DNA of 64,000 nucleotides from Bacteroidales bacterium (lineage in GTDB: Bacteria > Bacteroidota > Bacteroidia > Bacteroidales > F082). This document shows positions 6,608 through 16,285 of the stretch, one piece after another. The first letter of the stretch is position 1. Each line of letters starts with the position of its first letter. A program made the translations under genes and the position numbers. The stretch is taken from the NCBI GenBank assembly GCA_028277395.1, contig JANQGJ010000085.1, positions 93,867-157,866 of the forward strand. The letters are read 5' to 3'. Below the pieces are notes generated by a model, which did not search any database, was not told the origin of the DNA, and saw only the letters and a list, made by a program, of their open reading frames with translations.

Positions 6608-9121
6608 CTACTGAATTACAACATTACCATTTGTTACTATAATATATCCTTCATTTTGTAACAGAATAATTTCTGATTCATCATACACTCCCGATTCGAT
6701 TGATATAAATGTACCCGGTCCGGCCAGGCTTGCTGCTTCAGCTACTGTTCTGAAAGGATGCGCCTGACTTCCATCACCCCCTGCGGCTGCGTTTTTATCT
6801 ACATAGATTTTATACGGTGGTGCCGAGGTTCTGTACATTCCACGACCGTGTGTGGCTGCTATGAGGAATTCGCTTCCCTGCCAGAACAATTCCGATACTT
6901 CAGTATTTGCAGGCCCTTCATTTCCGTTTGCAGCATTTGAGTTTGTAATAACACTCCATGTTTGTCCCTTGTCCTGTGACGCAAATACTCCCATATCAGT
7001 ACCAATATACACCCAGTTGGAATTAGTTGGGTGAAACCTGATTGTATTCACCTGTATGGAGGGTAAATTATTGGGAGCTGTTCCGCTTCTGTTCTCCCAT
7101 GTTTGACCTGCATCAGGTGTGTACCAGACATTATCTGCATTGTATCCACCGGTAGTAACAAATACATGGTTGGAGTTTGTCGGACTAATTGCAATGTCGG
7201 TTATATACCTGTTTGGAAGCCCTGTACCATTATTATCAACCCGATCCCAGTTCGTACCGGTATTTGTAGTTAATGCAACGTGTCCATTGTCGTATCCTAC
7301 CCATATTAATGCTGAACTTCCATCGTCAATATCAATTGCACTGCATTTGAAGTATTCCGTTTCTCCGCCGCTATTTATATAATTCCCTATTTCTGCCCTT
7401 ATTTCAACCCAATTAGCTGCCGAATTATCTGTTCTCCATATTCTGGAGCCTCCTGTAATCAGATTCTCAGGATCGTTTGGATCCATACTGAGTGGATTTA
7501 TAAACAATGACCTGAGTCTATTTCCCTGATCGGCTATTCCCGTGTATGCATTGAAGTAACTATCGCCACCATCAGTGCTTTTTTTAATAGCCATCCGAAT
7601 ATAGGATCCATATACAATATCTGTATTATCATTGTTTATTGCTGCGTATCCACCATCACCCGTGTGAGCCTGAAACCAGGCATTCTTTCCACTCCATGCA
7701 CCGCTTTCCCTATATCTGACCTTATCATTATCCTGGGTCCCACCAACAATTATACTACCATCGTCAGCTGCTGCACCACCAAAAAACTGGGTTATTCCAA
7801 GTGATGTATTTGCCAGGTTTTCCCATCCTGAATTCATTGAAACAGACCATACATCAGCTGCTTTTTGTATTCCGCCATCATTTCCAAAATAAACCACAGG
7901 ATTTGTTGACAGGTGGTAATCTGCAGCTTCCACAATGCAATGTTGGTCAGCATGTGCCGAATTCGCATCTCCGCCATTATGATAATCATGCCAGTCGCTT
8001 ATCTGGACAAGCGTTGTTCCGCCATCAGTGCTTCTGAACAAATCAACTCCTCCAACAATTAACCAGCTACTATTATTAGGGCTTACCCATATTGTATTGT
8101 CATACCAGCCCTGTCCGTTGCCACTGCCAAAGTAATTTGTACCCGTGTTTCTTAATTCCCAGGTGTCACCATTATCACTTGTTCGCCATATTTCTCCCAG
8201 ATTTCGATTCATTGAAACATATATTCTTCCTGCATGTGAACGACAAAACGAAACCTCACATCTTCCGGTATTTGAAGGAAGTTTATCAACCATTCCGGTA
8301 GTTTGCTCCTCCCACGTTTCACCATAATCAAGTGAAAGATATACATCTCCCTTGCATCCTGCTATTACTTTGTTTGGATATACAGGATGAATTCTGATAT
8401 CAACAGCATTTGAAGCAGTAACTAACTTTGTGTCCCATGTTACCCCTCCATCATCGGTTTTATAAACCCTGTTTGCGTTGGTTACAGCATATATTATTCC
8501 TGCACTGTCAGGATCAGGATGTGATGCCAAGCGGTTTACATAAGTAAAGTCATTATTATTTGTACTGGCAAGCTGGTTCCAGGTTGCTCCTGAATCAGTA
8601 CTCTTTAAAATTCCTACTCCGGGTAATGCATCTGCATTCCCAAATCCTTCACCGGTACCTGCATACATAATTGATGTTGTCGACGGGTCGAAACACATGG
8701 AACTTATTGACAGAGTCTGTATAAAGTCATCCACCGGCGACCAGGATGAGCCTCCATTTGTTGTTTTCCAAATACCTCCGCCAACCGAGCCAATCCAGAT
8801 AATATCTTCATTATCAGGATCAGGTAATATGGTGCGGATACGACCTCCTACATTGGATGGCCCTAACCAATCCCATTCCCATAACCCCGCATCTTTGGAA
8901 ACATTGTTCATGGCATCAATGTGCTTTTTGGCCTTGAGCAGACCGTCCATTGGGATATTGCCTTTGCTGTCTTCCCTTGATTTTCGCCTGTATTGAAGGT
9001 AGTCAGCAGCATGAGTGGCCTTGTCATATTTTTCTTCACCGTTTTCATCAACTATATCATTTGGGTAGATCAATATACCAATGATAGAGAATATCGCTGT
9101 TATAGTTACAATGTATTTCAT
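6608..9121 (-). CDS. Secreted beta-propeller (BNR/sortilin-like repeats) protein with short beta-helix tail
   Basis: The 837-residue protein has an N-terminal hydrophobic export helix (KYIVTITAIFSIIGILIYP). It is then filled with repeats of the BNR/VPS10 type, S/T-x-D-x-G-x-T-W: KTTNGGSSWSPV, KSTDSGATWNQL, KTDDGGVTWDTK, YTPDAGQTWENR, ASQDKGQTWSVI. These build one or two beta-propellers. The last ~70 residues (KIYVDKNAAAGGDGSQAHPFRTVAEA) begin like a right-handed beta-helix and stop after a few strands. There is no T9SS sorting tail and no glycosidase active site that I can identify. It is the last gene of a minus-strand run, 7 bp after the preceding gene. A surface binding role is likely; the ligand is unknown. 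Confidence 0.8.
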   Translation of the reverse strand: MKYIVTITAIFSIIGILIYPNDIVDENGEEKYDKATHAADYLQYRRKSREDSKGNIPMDGLLKAKKHIDAMNNVSKDAGLWEWDWLGPSNVGGRIRTILPDPDNEDIIWIGSVGGGIWKTTNGGSSWSPVDDFIQTLSISSMCFDPSTTSIMYAGTGEGFGNADALPGVGILKSTDSGATWNQLASTNNNDFTYVNRLASHPDPDSAGIIYAVTNANRVYKTDDGGVTWDTKLVTASNAVDIRIHPVYPNKVIAGCKGDVYLSLDYGETWEEQTTGMVDKLPSNTGRCEVSFCRSHAGRIYVSMNRNLGEIWRTSDNGDTWELRNTGTNYFGSGNGQGWYDNTIWVSPNNSSWLIVGGVDLFRSTDGGTTLVQISDWHDYHNGGDANSAHADQHCIVEAADYHLSTNPVVYFGNDGGIQKAADVWSVSMNSGWENLANTSLGITQFFGGAAADDGSIIVGGTQDNDKVRYRESGAWSGKNAWFQAHTGDGGYAAINNDNTDIVYGSYIRMAIKKSTDGGDSYFNAYTGIADQGNRLRSLFINPLSMDPNDPENLITGGSRIWRTDNSAANWVEIRAEIGNYINSGGETEYFKCSAIDIDDGSSALIWVGYDNGHVALTTNTGTNWDRVDNNGTGLPNRYITDIAISPTNSNHVFVTTGGYNADNVWYTPDAGQTWENRSGTAPNNLPSIQVNTIRFHPTNSNWVYIGTDMGVFASQDKGQTWSVITNSNAANGNEGPANTEVSELFWQGSEFLIAATHGRGMYRTSAPPYKIYVDKNAAAGGDGSQAHPFRTVAEAASLAGPGTFISIESGVYDESEIILLQNEGYIIVTNGNVVIQ

Positions 9122-9128
9122 GATCTAA

Positions 9129-11390
9129 TTATTGAAGGCTTACTAATACCAGAACCAATCCTTTTCCTGACTTCAGTGATGTCATGGCTTTCCCAATTAT
9201 CGCTCCCTGAGCTTCTTCATAATCAGTTACTTTCATGGCATAACCCGGAAAGTTTGAAGTTGTTAGCATATCACCAATCTCCACAGGGTTTTCAGTGGCA
9301 TCTGTCATACAGTAAACTCTTCCGGAAAGAGCAATAAGGTGTTCCCCATCGGCTATTGTTCCTTTCTGACTCATTACCAAACCTGGCTTTATATCATTTG
9401 CTCCGCTAACAATACCTGCAACTTTACTGTCAAATGCCGTTTCACATATCTTTAAATGACCCGGATTGTTCTCGTCAATGCTAACAACCATTCCTTTTTC
9501 AATGTTTTCGTTGTCAGACAGGTTGAAAAACTCACTCAGATCACTTCCTCCGGTTATTTGTATTTCGTTGGTTATAATTCTTCCATCTCCATTGTAATCA
9601 CCATCAATTTCGATAGTTGCGGTAAGTCCGTCTTCTGAATAAAACGTCATCTGACCGGCATCGGCAGATCCCGACTCTGAAGGATCAATTTCAATGGTCT
9701 TTTTATAATTTGAGTTATAGAATTGCATTACACCTTCATTGGTAATGCTCCACTCCTCATTTCCACTACCAGGTCCATAAGCTCTTATAAAATCACTTGT
9801 GCCATTTTGCTGTAGCATTATTGTCGGGTATGTACCGGCTGTTTTCAGGTACGCTGCTGTACCTGCTGCTGTACTTGTATTTTCCGCATAAATTGTAGCA
9901 TCATCGGTTCCTGTACCTTCACCCTGAAAAAGTGCTGTGCAATTATCAGATGATGATTGAACATGAAATGCCTCCTGTGGATCTGTGATTCCTACACCAA
10001 CATTTCCGGATCTTTCAACGGTGAAATGTGGCCCTGAAACACTGGCATCATTCTTTCCATAAACAAATAAGCTGTTTTCACCACCATCATATACTATCGA
10101 CATACCATAAGTATTATTGTCGTCTTCCGATAGAACGATTTCAGCATCATCACCACTATTTGTTTCATTTGGTGTTAAATACAATGATGCCAATGTAGCG
10201 GAACCAACAATGTGCAGGTTTGATAGAGGTGTTTTGGTGTTTACTCCCACATTTCCCATCAGTCCAATCTCATTCGAGTTAAAATCTCCATATATCAACG
10301 GACTTGTAGTGTTTGAGTTATCGATATACAGTTTATTGCTTCCGGTTTCGTTGTAACCTGCATGGTAGCCAATAAAGATATTATTGCTTCCTGTTGAATT
10401 ACTATATCCGGCATTAAACCCTAGTGCAACGTTCCCACCACCGGATGTTAATGAGTACATGGCTGCTGAGCCTACTGCTGTATTATTGAATGAATTGTTG
10501 GAATTATACAAAGTACTTTTCCCAATGGCAATGTTTCTGTACCCTGATGTTTGTGTTCGTAAAGCATCAGAACCTATTGAAATATTATAATACCCATCCT
10601 GATTAAAATATAGTGCTTCATTTCCTATTGATATATTATCATAGCCCTGTGTATTGTTAAACAACGATCTGTAGCCAAACGCACTATTTCTTTGTCCTGT
10701 AGTATTTGAATACAATGATCCCGATCCAATTGCAACATTTTGATATCTGGTGGTATTTGTAAACAAGGTTGTACTACCAATGGCAATGTTATTGGAGGAG
10801 TTAAACGAGAAGGATGGGTTTACTCCGTTATTGAATAAGGTGCTTGATCCTATGGCAATATTATCATCTCCGGAAGTATTGTTGGCTCCGGCATTGTCAC
10901 CAATAAATACGTTGTCATTATCAGTAAGGTCATCATCATCACCGGCATTACTACCGATAAATACTGATTTACCGGTATTTAAAAATTCCAGACGTCCATC
11001 TTCAAACCTCCAGTAATTTGTGCTTTGAGTTACTATATCGATAAAATCAATATCATTAAGAGGCTCAACATCAATGTAAGTGTCGTTATCAGCATCAGCG
11101 ATTTTATCAACAACTCCTGATTCTACTATTTCGAATTCACTGCCATTCCAAAAAAACAGAAGGTTACCTGTTTTATCATAAACTATCATTCCTTCGTGAG
11201 AACTGTCGAGCTTACCGGCCAAAACACCCCTTTGGATGGTTGTCATACGTGGTATCATCATTCCGGCAGTGTCCGATTTAACATCCAGAATGGTATGAGA
11301 AGTTGCCTCCGATCCATCGTTATTTATTGCAACCTGCGCATTAGCTGATATTACAATTAAAATTGTAAGTATTGTAAATATTTTCTTCAT
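9129..11390 (-). CDS. Secreted head-repeat stalk protein with C-terminal G2/IMC-like domain
   Basis: The 753-residue protein has a signal peptide ending ISANAQ, then an N-terminal module (VAINNDGSEATSHTILDVKS..MIPRMTTIQR) shared with the product of 13911-16157. Residues ~140-330 are about ten 17-residue repeats of the form N-x-A-I-G-x-x-x-L-x-x-N-T-x-G-x-x, reminiscent of YadA/phage-fibre head repeats. A neck SNKLYIDNSNTTSPLIYGDF follows. The C-terminal ~130 residues (GGSDLSEFFNLSDNENIEKGMVVSID..VAGIVSGANDIKPGL..TTSNFPGYAMKV) form a domain seen at the end of many secreted repeat proteins, similar to Peptidase_G2/IMC modules. There is no membrane anchor, so it is not an autotransporter. The neighbours are 7 bp downstream and 14 bp upstream. 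Probably a trimeric surface fibre. Confidence 0.75.
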   Translation of the reverse strand: MKKIFTILTILIVISANAQVAINNDGSEATSHTILDVKSDTAGMMIPRMTTIQRGVLAGKLDSSHEGMIVYDKTGNLLFFWNGSEFEIVESGVVDKIADADNDTYIDVEPLNDIDFIDIVTQSTNYWRFEDGRLEFLNTGKSVFIGSNAGDDDDLTDNDNVFIGDNAGANNTSGDDNIAIGSSTLFNNGVNPSFSFNSSNNIAIGSTTLFTNTTRYQNVAIGSGSLYSNTTGQRNSAFGYRSLFNNTQGYDNISIGNEALYFNQDGYYNISIGSDALRTQTSGYRNIAIGKSTLYNSNNSFNNTAVGSAAMYSLTSGGGNVALGFNAGYSNSTGSNNIFIGYHAGYNETGSNKLYIDNSNTTSPLIYGDFNSNEIGLMGNVGVNTKTPLSNLHIVGSATLASLYLTPNETNSGDDAEIVLSEDDNNTYGMSIVYDGGENSLFVYGKNDASVSGPHFTVERSGNVGVGITDPQEAFHVQSSSDNCTALFQGEGTGTDDATIYAENTSTAAGTAAYLKTAGTYPTIMLQQNGTSDFIRAYGPGSGNEEWSITNEGVMQFYNSNYKKTIEIDPSESGSADAGQMTFYSEDGLTATIEIDGDYNGDGRIITNEIQITGGSDLSEFFNLSDNENIEKGMVVSIDENNPGHLKICETAFDSKVAGIVSGANDIKPGLVMSQKGTIADGEHLIALSGRVYCMTDATENPVEIGDMLTTSNFPGYAMKVTDYEEAQGAIIGKAMTSLKSGKGLVLVLVSLQ

Positions 11391-11404
11391 AATAATTGAG
11401 ATTT

Positions 11405-13870
11405 TTAGTTTGCTGAGTATCTGTAAATATTAGGTCCTTTCCCACAAATTTCTCCAAAGTCCTGTCCAAGGAAGAACACCTTACTCATTCCATATTTTGA
11501 ACGTGTTTCTATCATCGGAGTCCAGGTATGACCTCCATCATTTGTCCGATACAGTTTGGCTTCAAAATCATCTGTCCATTCCTTTACAGTTGCATATCCG
11601 TCACTATTACTGGTCATATAAATTGAACTAAACTCAGGTACTCCTGTTAACCCTACTTTTGTCCAACTTGCTCCACCATTTTCTGACATAACAACAATTG
11701 CCCCGTCAGAATCACCTCCGACGATCCAGACATGCTGTTCATCAGGCATATGGGCATTATTCAATTTTGCCTCACTTGTAACAAGGTTAAAGTCGGAACC
11801 GTCCCATGTAACTCCCCCGTCAGTGGTTGTCATATAGTAGGATTTTGATGGATCATCTTCACTAAATACATTGTATAGAAACCCATTATTCCCTTTCATG
11901 ACAATGTTTGGAGCCTCACCATATTCATTTGGATAAGGAAGCTCAAAATACCCGGTAGGATCATGAAATGCCATATTTACTCTGTGTATCCTGAATTGAT
12001 ATGGGATTCCTTCATCTTTACCAACCGCAACTATTTCACCATCATTATTGGTGACAAAATCAAATATTTCGTTCCACTGAAATGATGGCCTGTTGAACTG
12101 CCCATAGCTTAATTCCGACATTGTTGAACCTCCATCAGTAGTGTGCATTACTTTACCGTTTCCGTCCAGAAATATTCCTTCTCCCAGGTTATTGAACATT
12201 AATACTTTCTTCAATGGTATATCTGATGAATAGGTTTGTTGCCATGATTGTCCGGCATCATTTGTTGAAAGCAGCATTCCCTTATCCGGTGCATCCACCG
12301 TAATCCACCCTTTTGTAGTATTTATAAAGAACATATCGTTGGCGTTTGTTTCTGTACCAAGCCCAACATCTGATAAGTTCATAATATCCCAAACAGGGAT
12401 AGTAAGGTTAACGTAAGCATAGTCAGAGTCAATCTCAACTCCATCTTTTAATGCGACGGCCCTGATAATATGACTCCCCTCAGATTGGTCTGAAGAATTC
12501 CAAACGTATTCGAATGGTTCTTCTGTGTCGGTATATTCATGATTATAATCAATTATAAACTGAACTTCATCTGGTTTTTTACCGGTATAGGATGTGGTTA
12601 TATTAATCATATCTCCAACCAGTGAATGTTGTCCGTCAACAGGTGTTGTTATATATAGAGAATCTCCAAAAGGCTCTTCTTCAAGCTTCAAAAATACTTT
12701 TTCAAAAAGATCGATATCCTTTTTCCAGTCTTCCCTGAAACCAAGTATATCTATTAAAACACCAACTTGTGAACGTACACCCAGTAAAAAATCCAGATTC
12801 CAGTTTTGAGTACCTGAAACCAACTCTGCATCGACAACTGAATATGCAGTAACATTAACAAATGGTCCTGTAGCACCGTACAGGAGTAGCGATATTTCAG
12901 GACCAATGTTGGTTTCAAAATCAGCCCCAAAAGTCAGGTTTGGTGCTACATAATCAGTATTATAGGTTTTTTCGGCAATTTTCTTCCACCCTTTATCATC
13001 GGAATAGGATGTACCAAGTCTTCCCTGAAAATCTTCGCTGGCGGAGGCTGTAAATTCTGCAGTAATTGTACCATCCATTGATATGAACAGTTCAATTCGT
13101 GGTACAAATACAACAGGGACAGGACCAACCATAAAGGTCCATGGAGTAAAATAAAACTTACCCAATGAGATTCTTTTTTTTATACCTGCTCCGGCTTCAG
13201 AAACACATATTATTGAAGCACTCTGCTGTATTTCTACTCCCGATTCAAACTTATCAACTATTGGGTGAGGAGGTAATGCAAGCCACTCAAAATCCCAGTC
13301 GAATTCGAAAAAGAATTCAATATCCAGGTCTGTTTGTCCGGATATTTTGACCATACCATTCTCATTTTCAAATGATTTTTCGTATTCAAGGGAAAAAACT
13401 GTAAAATCTGCATTTTTCTGGTTGTTCAGTACAACACCATCGGCTAACTGGTAGCTTTCGATATTAGCCATAGACAAACTACCGGTACTGAAATCTATAC
13501 TTCCTTTATTAACGGCTTCTGTTAGAGTAGCCATCTCGGTTGCAACTACTGTTTGACCATCTTTGTTATTGCTTATGGATACAATCTTCCTTAAATATCC
13601 GTAGGGAGCCTGATCAGATGCGCTGTCAACAAGTATATCCCCAACCTGTAGCCTTTCGGTTATGCTGTTGCTTCCATTAAAGGTTATTGAAAAATCAGAA
13701 GTATCAATTCCTGTAATTAATGTCCTGGTTTGCAAATCTATAACCTTTGTGTTTTCAGCAACAACAACTTCCTGATTTGGTTCAGGTTGTGGCTCCGGAT
13801 CCTGGTTGTCTTTTTTACAGGAAACTACAACTACTAATGTAAGTAATATTAATGTTATTAGTTTTTTCAT
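11405..13870 (-). CDS. Lipoprotein with Ig-like and BNR/YCF48-like repeat domains
   Basis: The 821-residue protein has a lipoprotein signal peptide with lipobox VVVVSC at about residue 18, then a charged, proline-rich linker (KKDNQDPEPQPEPNQ). Residues ~35-400 form a beta-rich region of no family I recognise, rich in aromatic residues (IEFFFEFDWDFEWLALPPHP). Residues ~405-490 look like a bacterial Ig-like domain (ITTPVDGQHSLVGDMINITT..GSHIIRAVALKDG). The C-terminal ~320 residues carry propeller repeats such as STNDAGQSWQQT, TTDGGVTWDGS, SENGGASWTKV and RTNDGGHTWTPM. It lies between the two head-repeat genes (40 bp and 14 bp gaps), so it may be the lipid-anchored base of that surface assembly. 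Confidence 0.75.
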   Translation of the reverse strand: MKKLITLILLTLVVVVSCKKDNQDPEPQPEPNQEVVVAENTKVIDLQTRTLITGIDTSDFSITFNGSNSITERLQVGDILVDSASDQAPYGYLRKIVSISNNKDGQTVVATEMATLTEAVNKGSIDFSTGSLSMANIESYQLADGVVLNNQKNADFTVFSLEYEKSFENENGMVKISGQTDLDIEFFFEFDWDFEWLALPPHPIVDKFESGVEIQQSASIICVSEAGAGIKKRISLGKFYFTPWTFMVGPVPVVFVPRIELFISMDGTITAEFTASASEDFQGRLGTSYSDDKGWKKIAEKTYNTDYVAPNLTFGADFETNIGPEISLLLYGATGPFVNVTAYSVVDAELVSGTQNWNLDFLLGVRSQVGVLIDILGFREDWKKDIDLFEKVFLKLEEEPFGDSLYITTPVDGQHSLVGDMINITTSYTGKKPDEVQFIIDYNHEYTDTEEPFEYVWNSSDQSEGSHIIRAVALKDGVEIDSDYAYVNLTIPVWDIMNLSDVGLGTETNANDMFFINTTKGWITVDAPDKGMLLSTNDAGQSWQQTYSSDIPLKKVLMFNNLGEGIFLDGNGKVMHTTDGGSTMSELSYGQFNRPSFQWNEIFDFVTNNDGEIVAVGKDEGIPYQFRIHRVNMAFHDPTGYFELPYPNEYGEAPNIVMKGNNGFLYNVFSEDDPSKSYYMTTTDGGVTWDGSDFNLVTSEAKLNNAHMPDEQHVWIVGGDSDGAIVVMSENGGASWTKVGLTGVPEFSSIYMTSNSDGYATVKEWTDDFEAKLYRTNDGGHTWTPMIETRSKYGMSKVFFLGQDFGEICGKGPNIYRYSAN

Positions 13871-13910
13871 GATATAGTATATTAGGTCAGTCTGTTTTAT
13901 TCTGAGATTT

Positions 13911-16157
13911 CTATTGTGTTATCTTTAGTAGTATTTTTTCAATCTCTGCCAGTCTTTGTTTGAGTTCATTGTTTTGAGTACGGAGATCCTTAATTTCTTT
14001 TTGCTGTTCCTGCATTCCTTTTACAAGTGGAACCACAAATGCGGCATATGAAAGTCCATACAGGTCATTATCATGTTCAGGCCTGTCGATTGCACTAAAG
14101 TTAAAACCTGTTTTTTCTGCTGCTGAATCAACCTCCTGGGCTATAAATCCGGTTTGACGTTTTCTCTCAATATCATATTTGCCTGGCAGATCATCCTGAT
14201 GTTCTAATCCCAGGATTTGGTTTTCCTTATCAAGGTTTATGGTATAAGTTACAGGACGTAGTTTCATTATAAAATCCAGTCCGACTACATCTTCTTTTAT
14301 GTTCTCCTTAATTCTCCCATCTGAATATGTTGTAAAAGCTACCTGGCCTTTAATTTCGGTTACACTTGTATTTCCAATATGAACCTGGTTGTTTCCATTC
14401 ACTGAAGCGTTGTACCCAATTGCCGTTGAATTGGAATATGTACCGGAAGTATAGGCGTTGTATCCAAAAGCAGTATTTCCATTTCCTGAGGTATTTGATG
14501 CCAGGGCATTATAACCAAATGCAGTATTATAATTTCCTGATATATTTTCTCCCATGGATCCATGACCAAATGTTGAGTTTCTGGATCCGGTTGTGTTTTC
14601 ATCCAGCGATTTGTATCCCAGGGCAGTGTTTAGAGTTCCTGAAGTATTTAAGGTCATTGATTCGTAACCTATTCCTGTATTATATGTGCCTGCATTGTTG
14701 ATACCAGCATTTGTACCCATAAACAATTTTGTTCCCTGCTTTATAACATCTGAGAGGTCATTTAATTCAGTGGCATAAGTTTCGGGAGTCTCCCATGTGG
14801 CAATTCCATCTGCATCACTGGTAAGTACTTTTCCGTTACCTGGATTCCCACCTGTTATTTTTATACTACCGTTAATATCAACCTGGTTTGTTGAAAAATC
14901 ACCACCAATAAGGGGAGTTGAAGAATTTGAATTTTCAATGTAAAGCTTATTACTTCCCAGTTCATTATATCCGGCTTCATAGCCGATAAAAATATTTCCA
15001 GACTGAGAAACCCCATTTCTTCCAAATCCTGCCTGGTATCCAATAACTGTATTCATACTCCCTGATGTTGTCCAGTATAAAGCTGCACTACCTATAGCAA
15101 CATTTTCTGACAGATCGGTACCGTGCCTGGAACTTGATTTTCCAACAGCTACATTATTACTACCTGTTGTATTATTTTGCAATGAGTATGAGCCAACTGA
15201 AGTATTATATTCTCCGGTAGTAAGATCGTGTTGAGACTCATTCCCAAAGGCAGCATTATAATTTCCTGAAGTACATGAATATAATGCTTCAAATCCAAAT
15301 GATGAATTGAAATAACCGGTTGTATTTGCAAACATTGATTTAGACCCTACAGCTGTATTTTTAGTGCTCTCAATACCTATTGCTCCTGTTCCATTATTAA
15401 ACATTGCAGAATCACCAACAGCCACCAGGTTTGATTTTTCAGTGTTTGAGTATAATGCCTTTATACCTATCGCAACAATTGAACTGGCAGTTGTATTGCT
15501 GAAAAGACTATTAAACCCAAATGCTGTATTATTATTCCCTGTAGTATTTTTATCCAAAGCACGAAATCCGACTATTGTATTATATTCTCCAGTGGTATTC
15601 TTTCGCATAGCCTGAACCCCTACAGCAGTATTATTATGTCCTTCAGTGTTTTCAGACAATGAGCCTTTGCCTAAAGCGGTATTACTATAACCTGATGTGT
15701 TTAACATAAGTGCCTCATTTCCAAGTGCAGTATTATAAGTACCTGAAGTATTTGCATTAAGAGAACTAATACCAACGGCTGTATTTATATTATTCCCGTT
15801 ATCATTGGTACCTGAATTCAATCCGATAAAGACTGAACTATTATCGGTTTTGGAATCTGTAAGATCATTGATACTTTGCGACCCGTCTTTTACAATTTCT
15901 ACCCATGATGTAAGAGAATTATCATAATACCAGAAACTGTTGGTTGTTTGATCATATACCAGTAACCCACTTTGGGAAGTACTAATTGCATTACGTTCAG
16001 TTGTAGTTACCCTGGGTACAAGAAATCCTTTATCTGTACTTTGTAGATCGAGAATTGCCGAGGGATCCGGGACCGCACCCGTGGTGTTTATGGCTACCTG
16101 GGCGTGCACTGCAAATAACGACAGAGTTATAACAAAAGTTAGTATTATTATTTTCAT
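13911..16157 (-). CDS. Head-repeat stalk protein with C-terminal S74 intramolecular chaperone domain
   Basis: The 748-residue protein has a signal peptide ending FAVHAQ and an N-terminal module (VAINTTGAVPDPSAILDLQSTDKGFLVPRVTTTER) like that of the 9129-11390 product. Two blocks of 17-residue repeats follow (N-T-A-x-G-x-x-A-L-x-x-N-T-x-G-x-x), about fifteen in the first block and six in the second. At about residue 610 comes YSDGRIKENI, the S-D-x-R-x-K motif holding the Ser/Lys dyad of Peptidase_S74 self-cleaving chaperones. These fold trimeric phage tail spikes and then cleave themselves off. The tail is a coiled coil (EQQKEIKDLRTQNNELKQRLAEIEKILL). It is the first large gene of the run, so a trimeric fibre matured by self-cleavage is likely. 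Confidence 0.8.
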   Translation of the reverse strand: MKIIILTFVITLSLFAVHAQVAINTTGAVPDPSAILDLQSTDKGFLVPRVTTTERNAISTSQSGLLVYDQTTNSFWYYDNSLTSWVEIVKDGSQSINDLTDSKTDNSSVFIGLNSGTNDNGNNINTAVGISSLNANTSGTYNTALGNEALMLNTSGYSNTALGKGSLSENTEGHNNTAVGVQAMRKNTTGEYNTIVGFRALDKNTTGNNNTAFGFNSLFSNTTASSIVAIGIKALYSNTEKSNLVAVGDSAMFNNGTGAIGIESTKNTAVGSKSMFANTTGYFNSSFGFEALYSCTSGNYNAAFGNESQHDLTTGEYNTSVGSYSLQNNTTGSNNVAVGKSSSRHGTDLSENVAIGSAALYWTTSGSMNTVIGYQAGFGRNGVSQSGNIFIGYEAGYNELGSNKLYIENSNSSTPLIGGDFSTNQVDINGSIKITGGNPGNGKVLTSDADGIATWETPETYATELNDLSDVIKQGTKLFMGTNAGINNAGTYNTGIGYESMTLNTSGTLNTALGYKSLDENTTGSRNSTFGHGSMGENISGNYNTAFGYNALASNTSGNGNTAFGYNAYTSGTYSNSTAIGYNASVNGNNQVHIGNTSVTEIKGQVAFTTYSDGRIKENIKEDVVGLDFIMKLRPVTYTINLDKENQILGLEHQDDLPGKYDIERKRQTGFIAQEVDSAAEKTGFNFSAIDRPEHDNDLYGLSYAAFVVPLVKGMQEQQKEIKDLRTQNNELKQRLAEIEKILLKITQ

Positions 16158-16185
16158 AGTATTATTATTTTATTGAGCCTCCCGG

Positions 16186-16221
16186 CTTCATTGCATCAGG
16201 AAAATCCTGATTGCAATGAAG
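16186..16221. promoter_or_regulatory. Long hairpin in the leader of the head-repeat gene run
   Basis: CTTCATTGCA (16186-16195) pairs perfectly with TGCAATGAAG (16212-16221). TCAGGA (16196-16201) pairs with TCCTGA (16205-16210) around an AAA loop, with one bulged T. That makes a 16-bp stem. It lies between the small gene ending at 16286 and the start at 16157. There is no T run after it on either strand, so an mRNA-processing, stability or attenuation role is more likely than simple termination. Confidence 0.7.
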
Positions 16222-16224
16222 TAT

Positions 16225-16240
16225 TGAACAAACTTGTTCA
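16225..16240. promoter_or_regulatory. Palindrome TGAACAA-N2-TTGTTCA
   Basis: A perfect 7-bp inverted repeat with a 2-nt centre, 3 bp beyond the long hairpin and 46 bp before the stop of the small upstream gene. It has the size and symmetry of an operator. No regulator can be assigned from sequence. Confidence 0.5.
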
Positions 16241-16285
16241 TGACCAAATTTCCTACCTTTGATTTTTTTATATTGAGAGGCATCA

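Noticed and set aside
9129..16157. Calling the two repeat proteins trimeric autotransporter adhesins.
   Set aside because: They have YadA-like repeats but no C-terminal membrane anchor; they end in a G2/IMC-like and an S74 domain.
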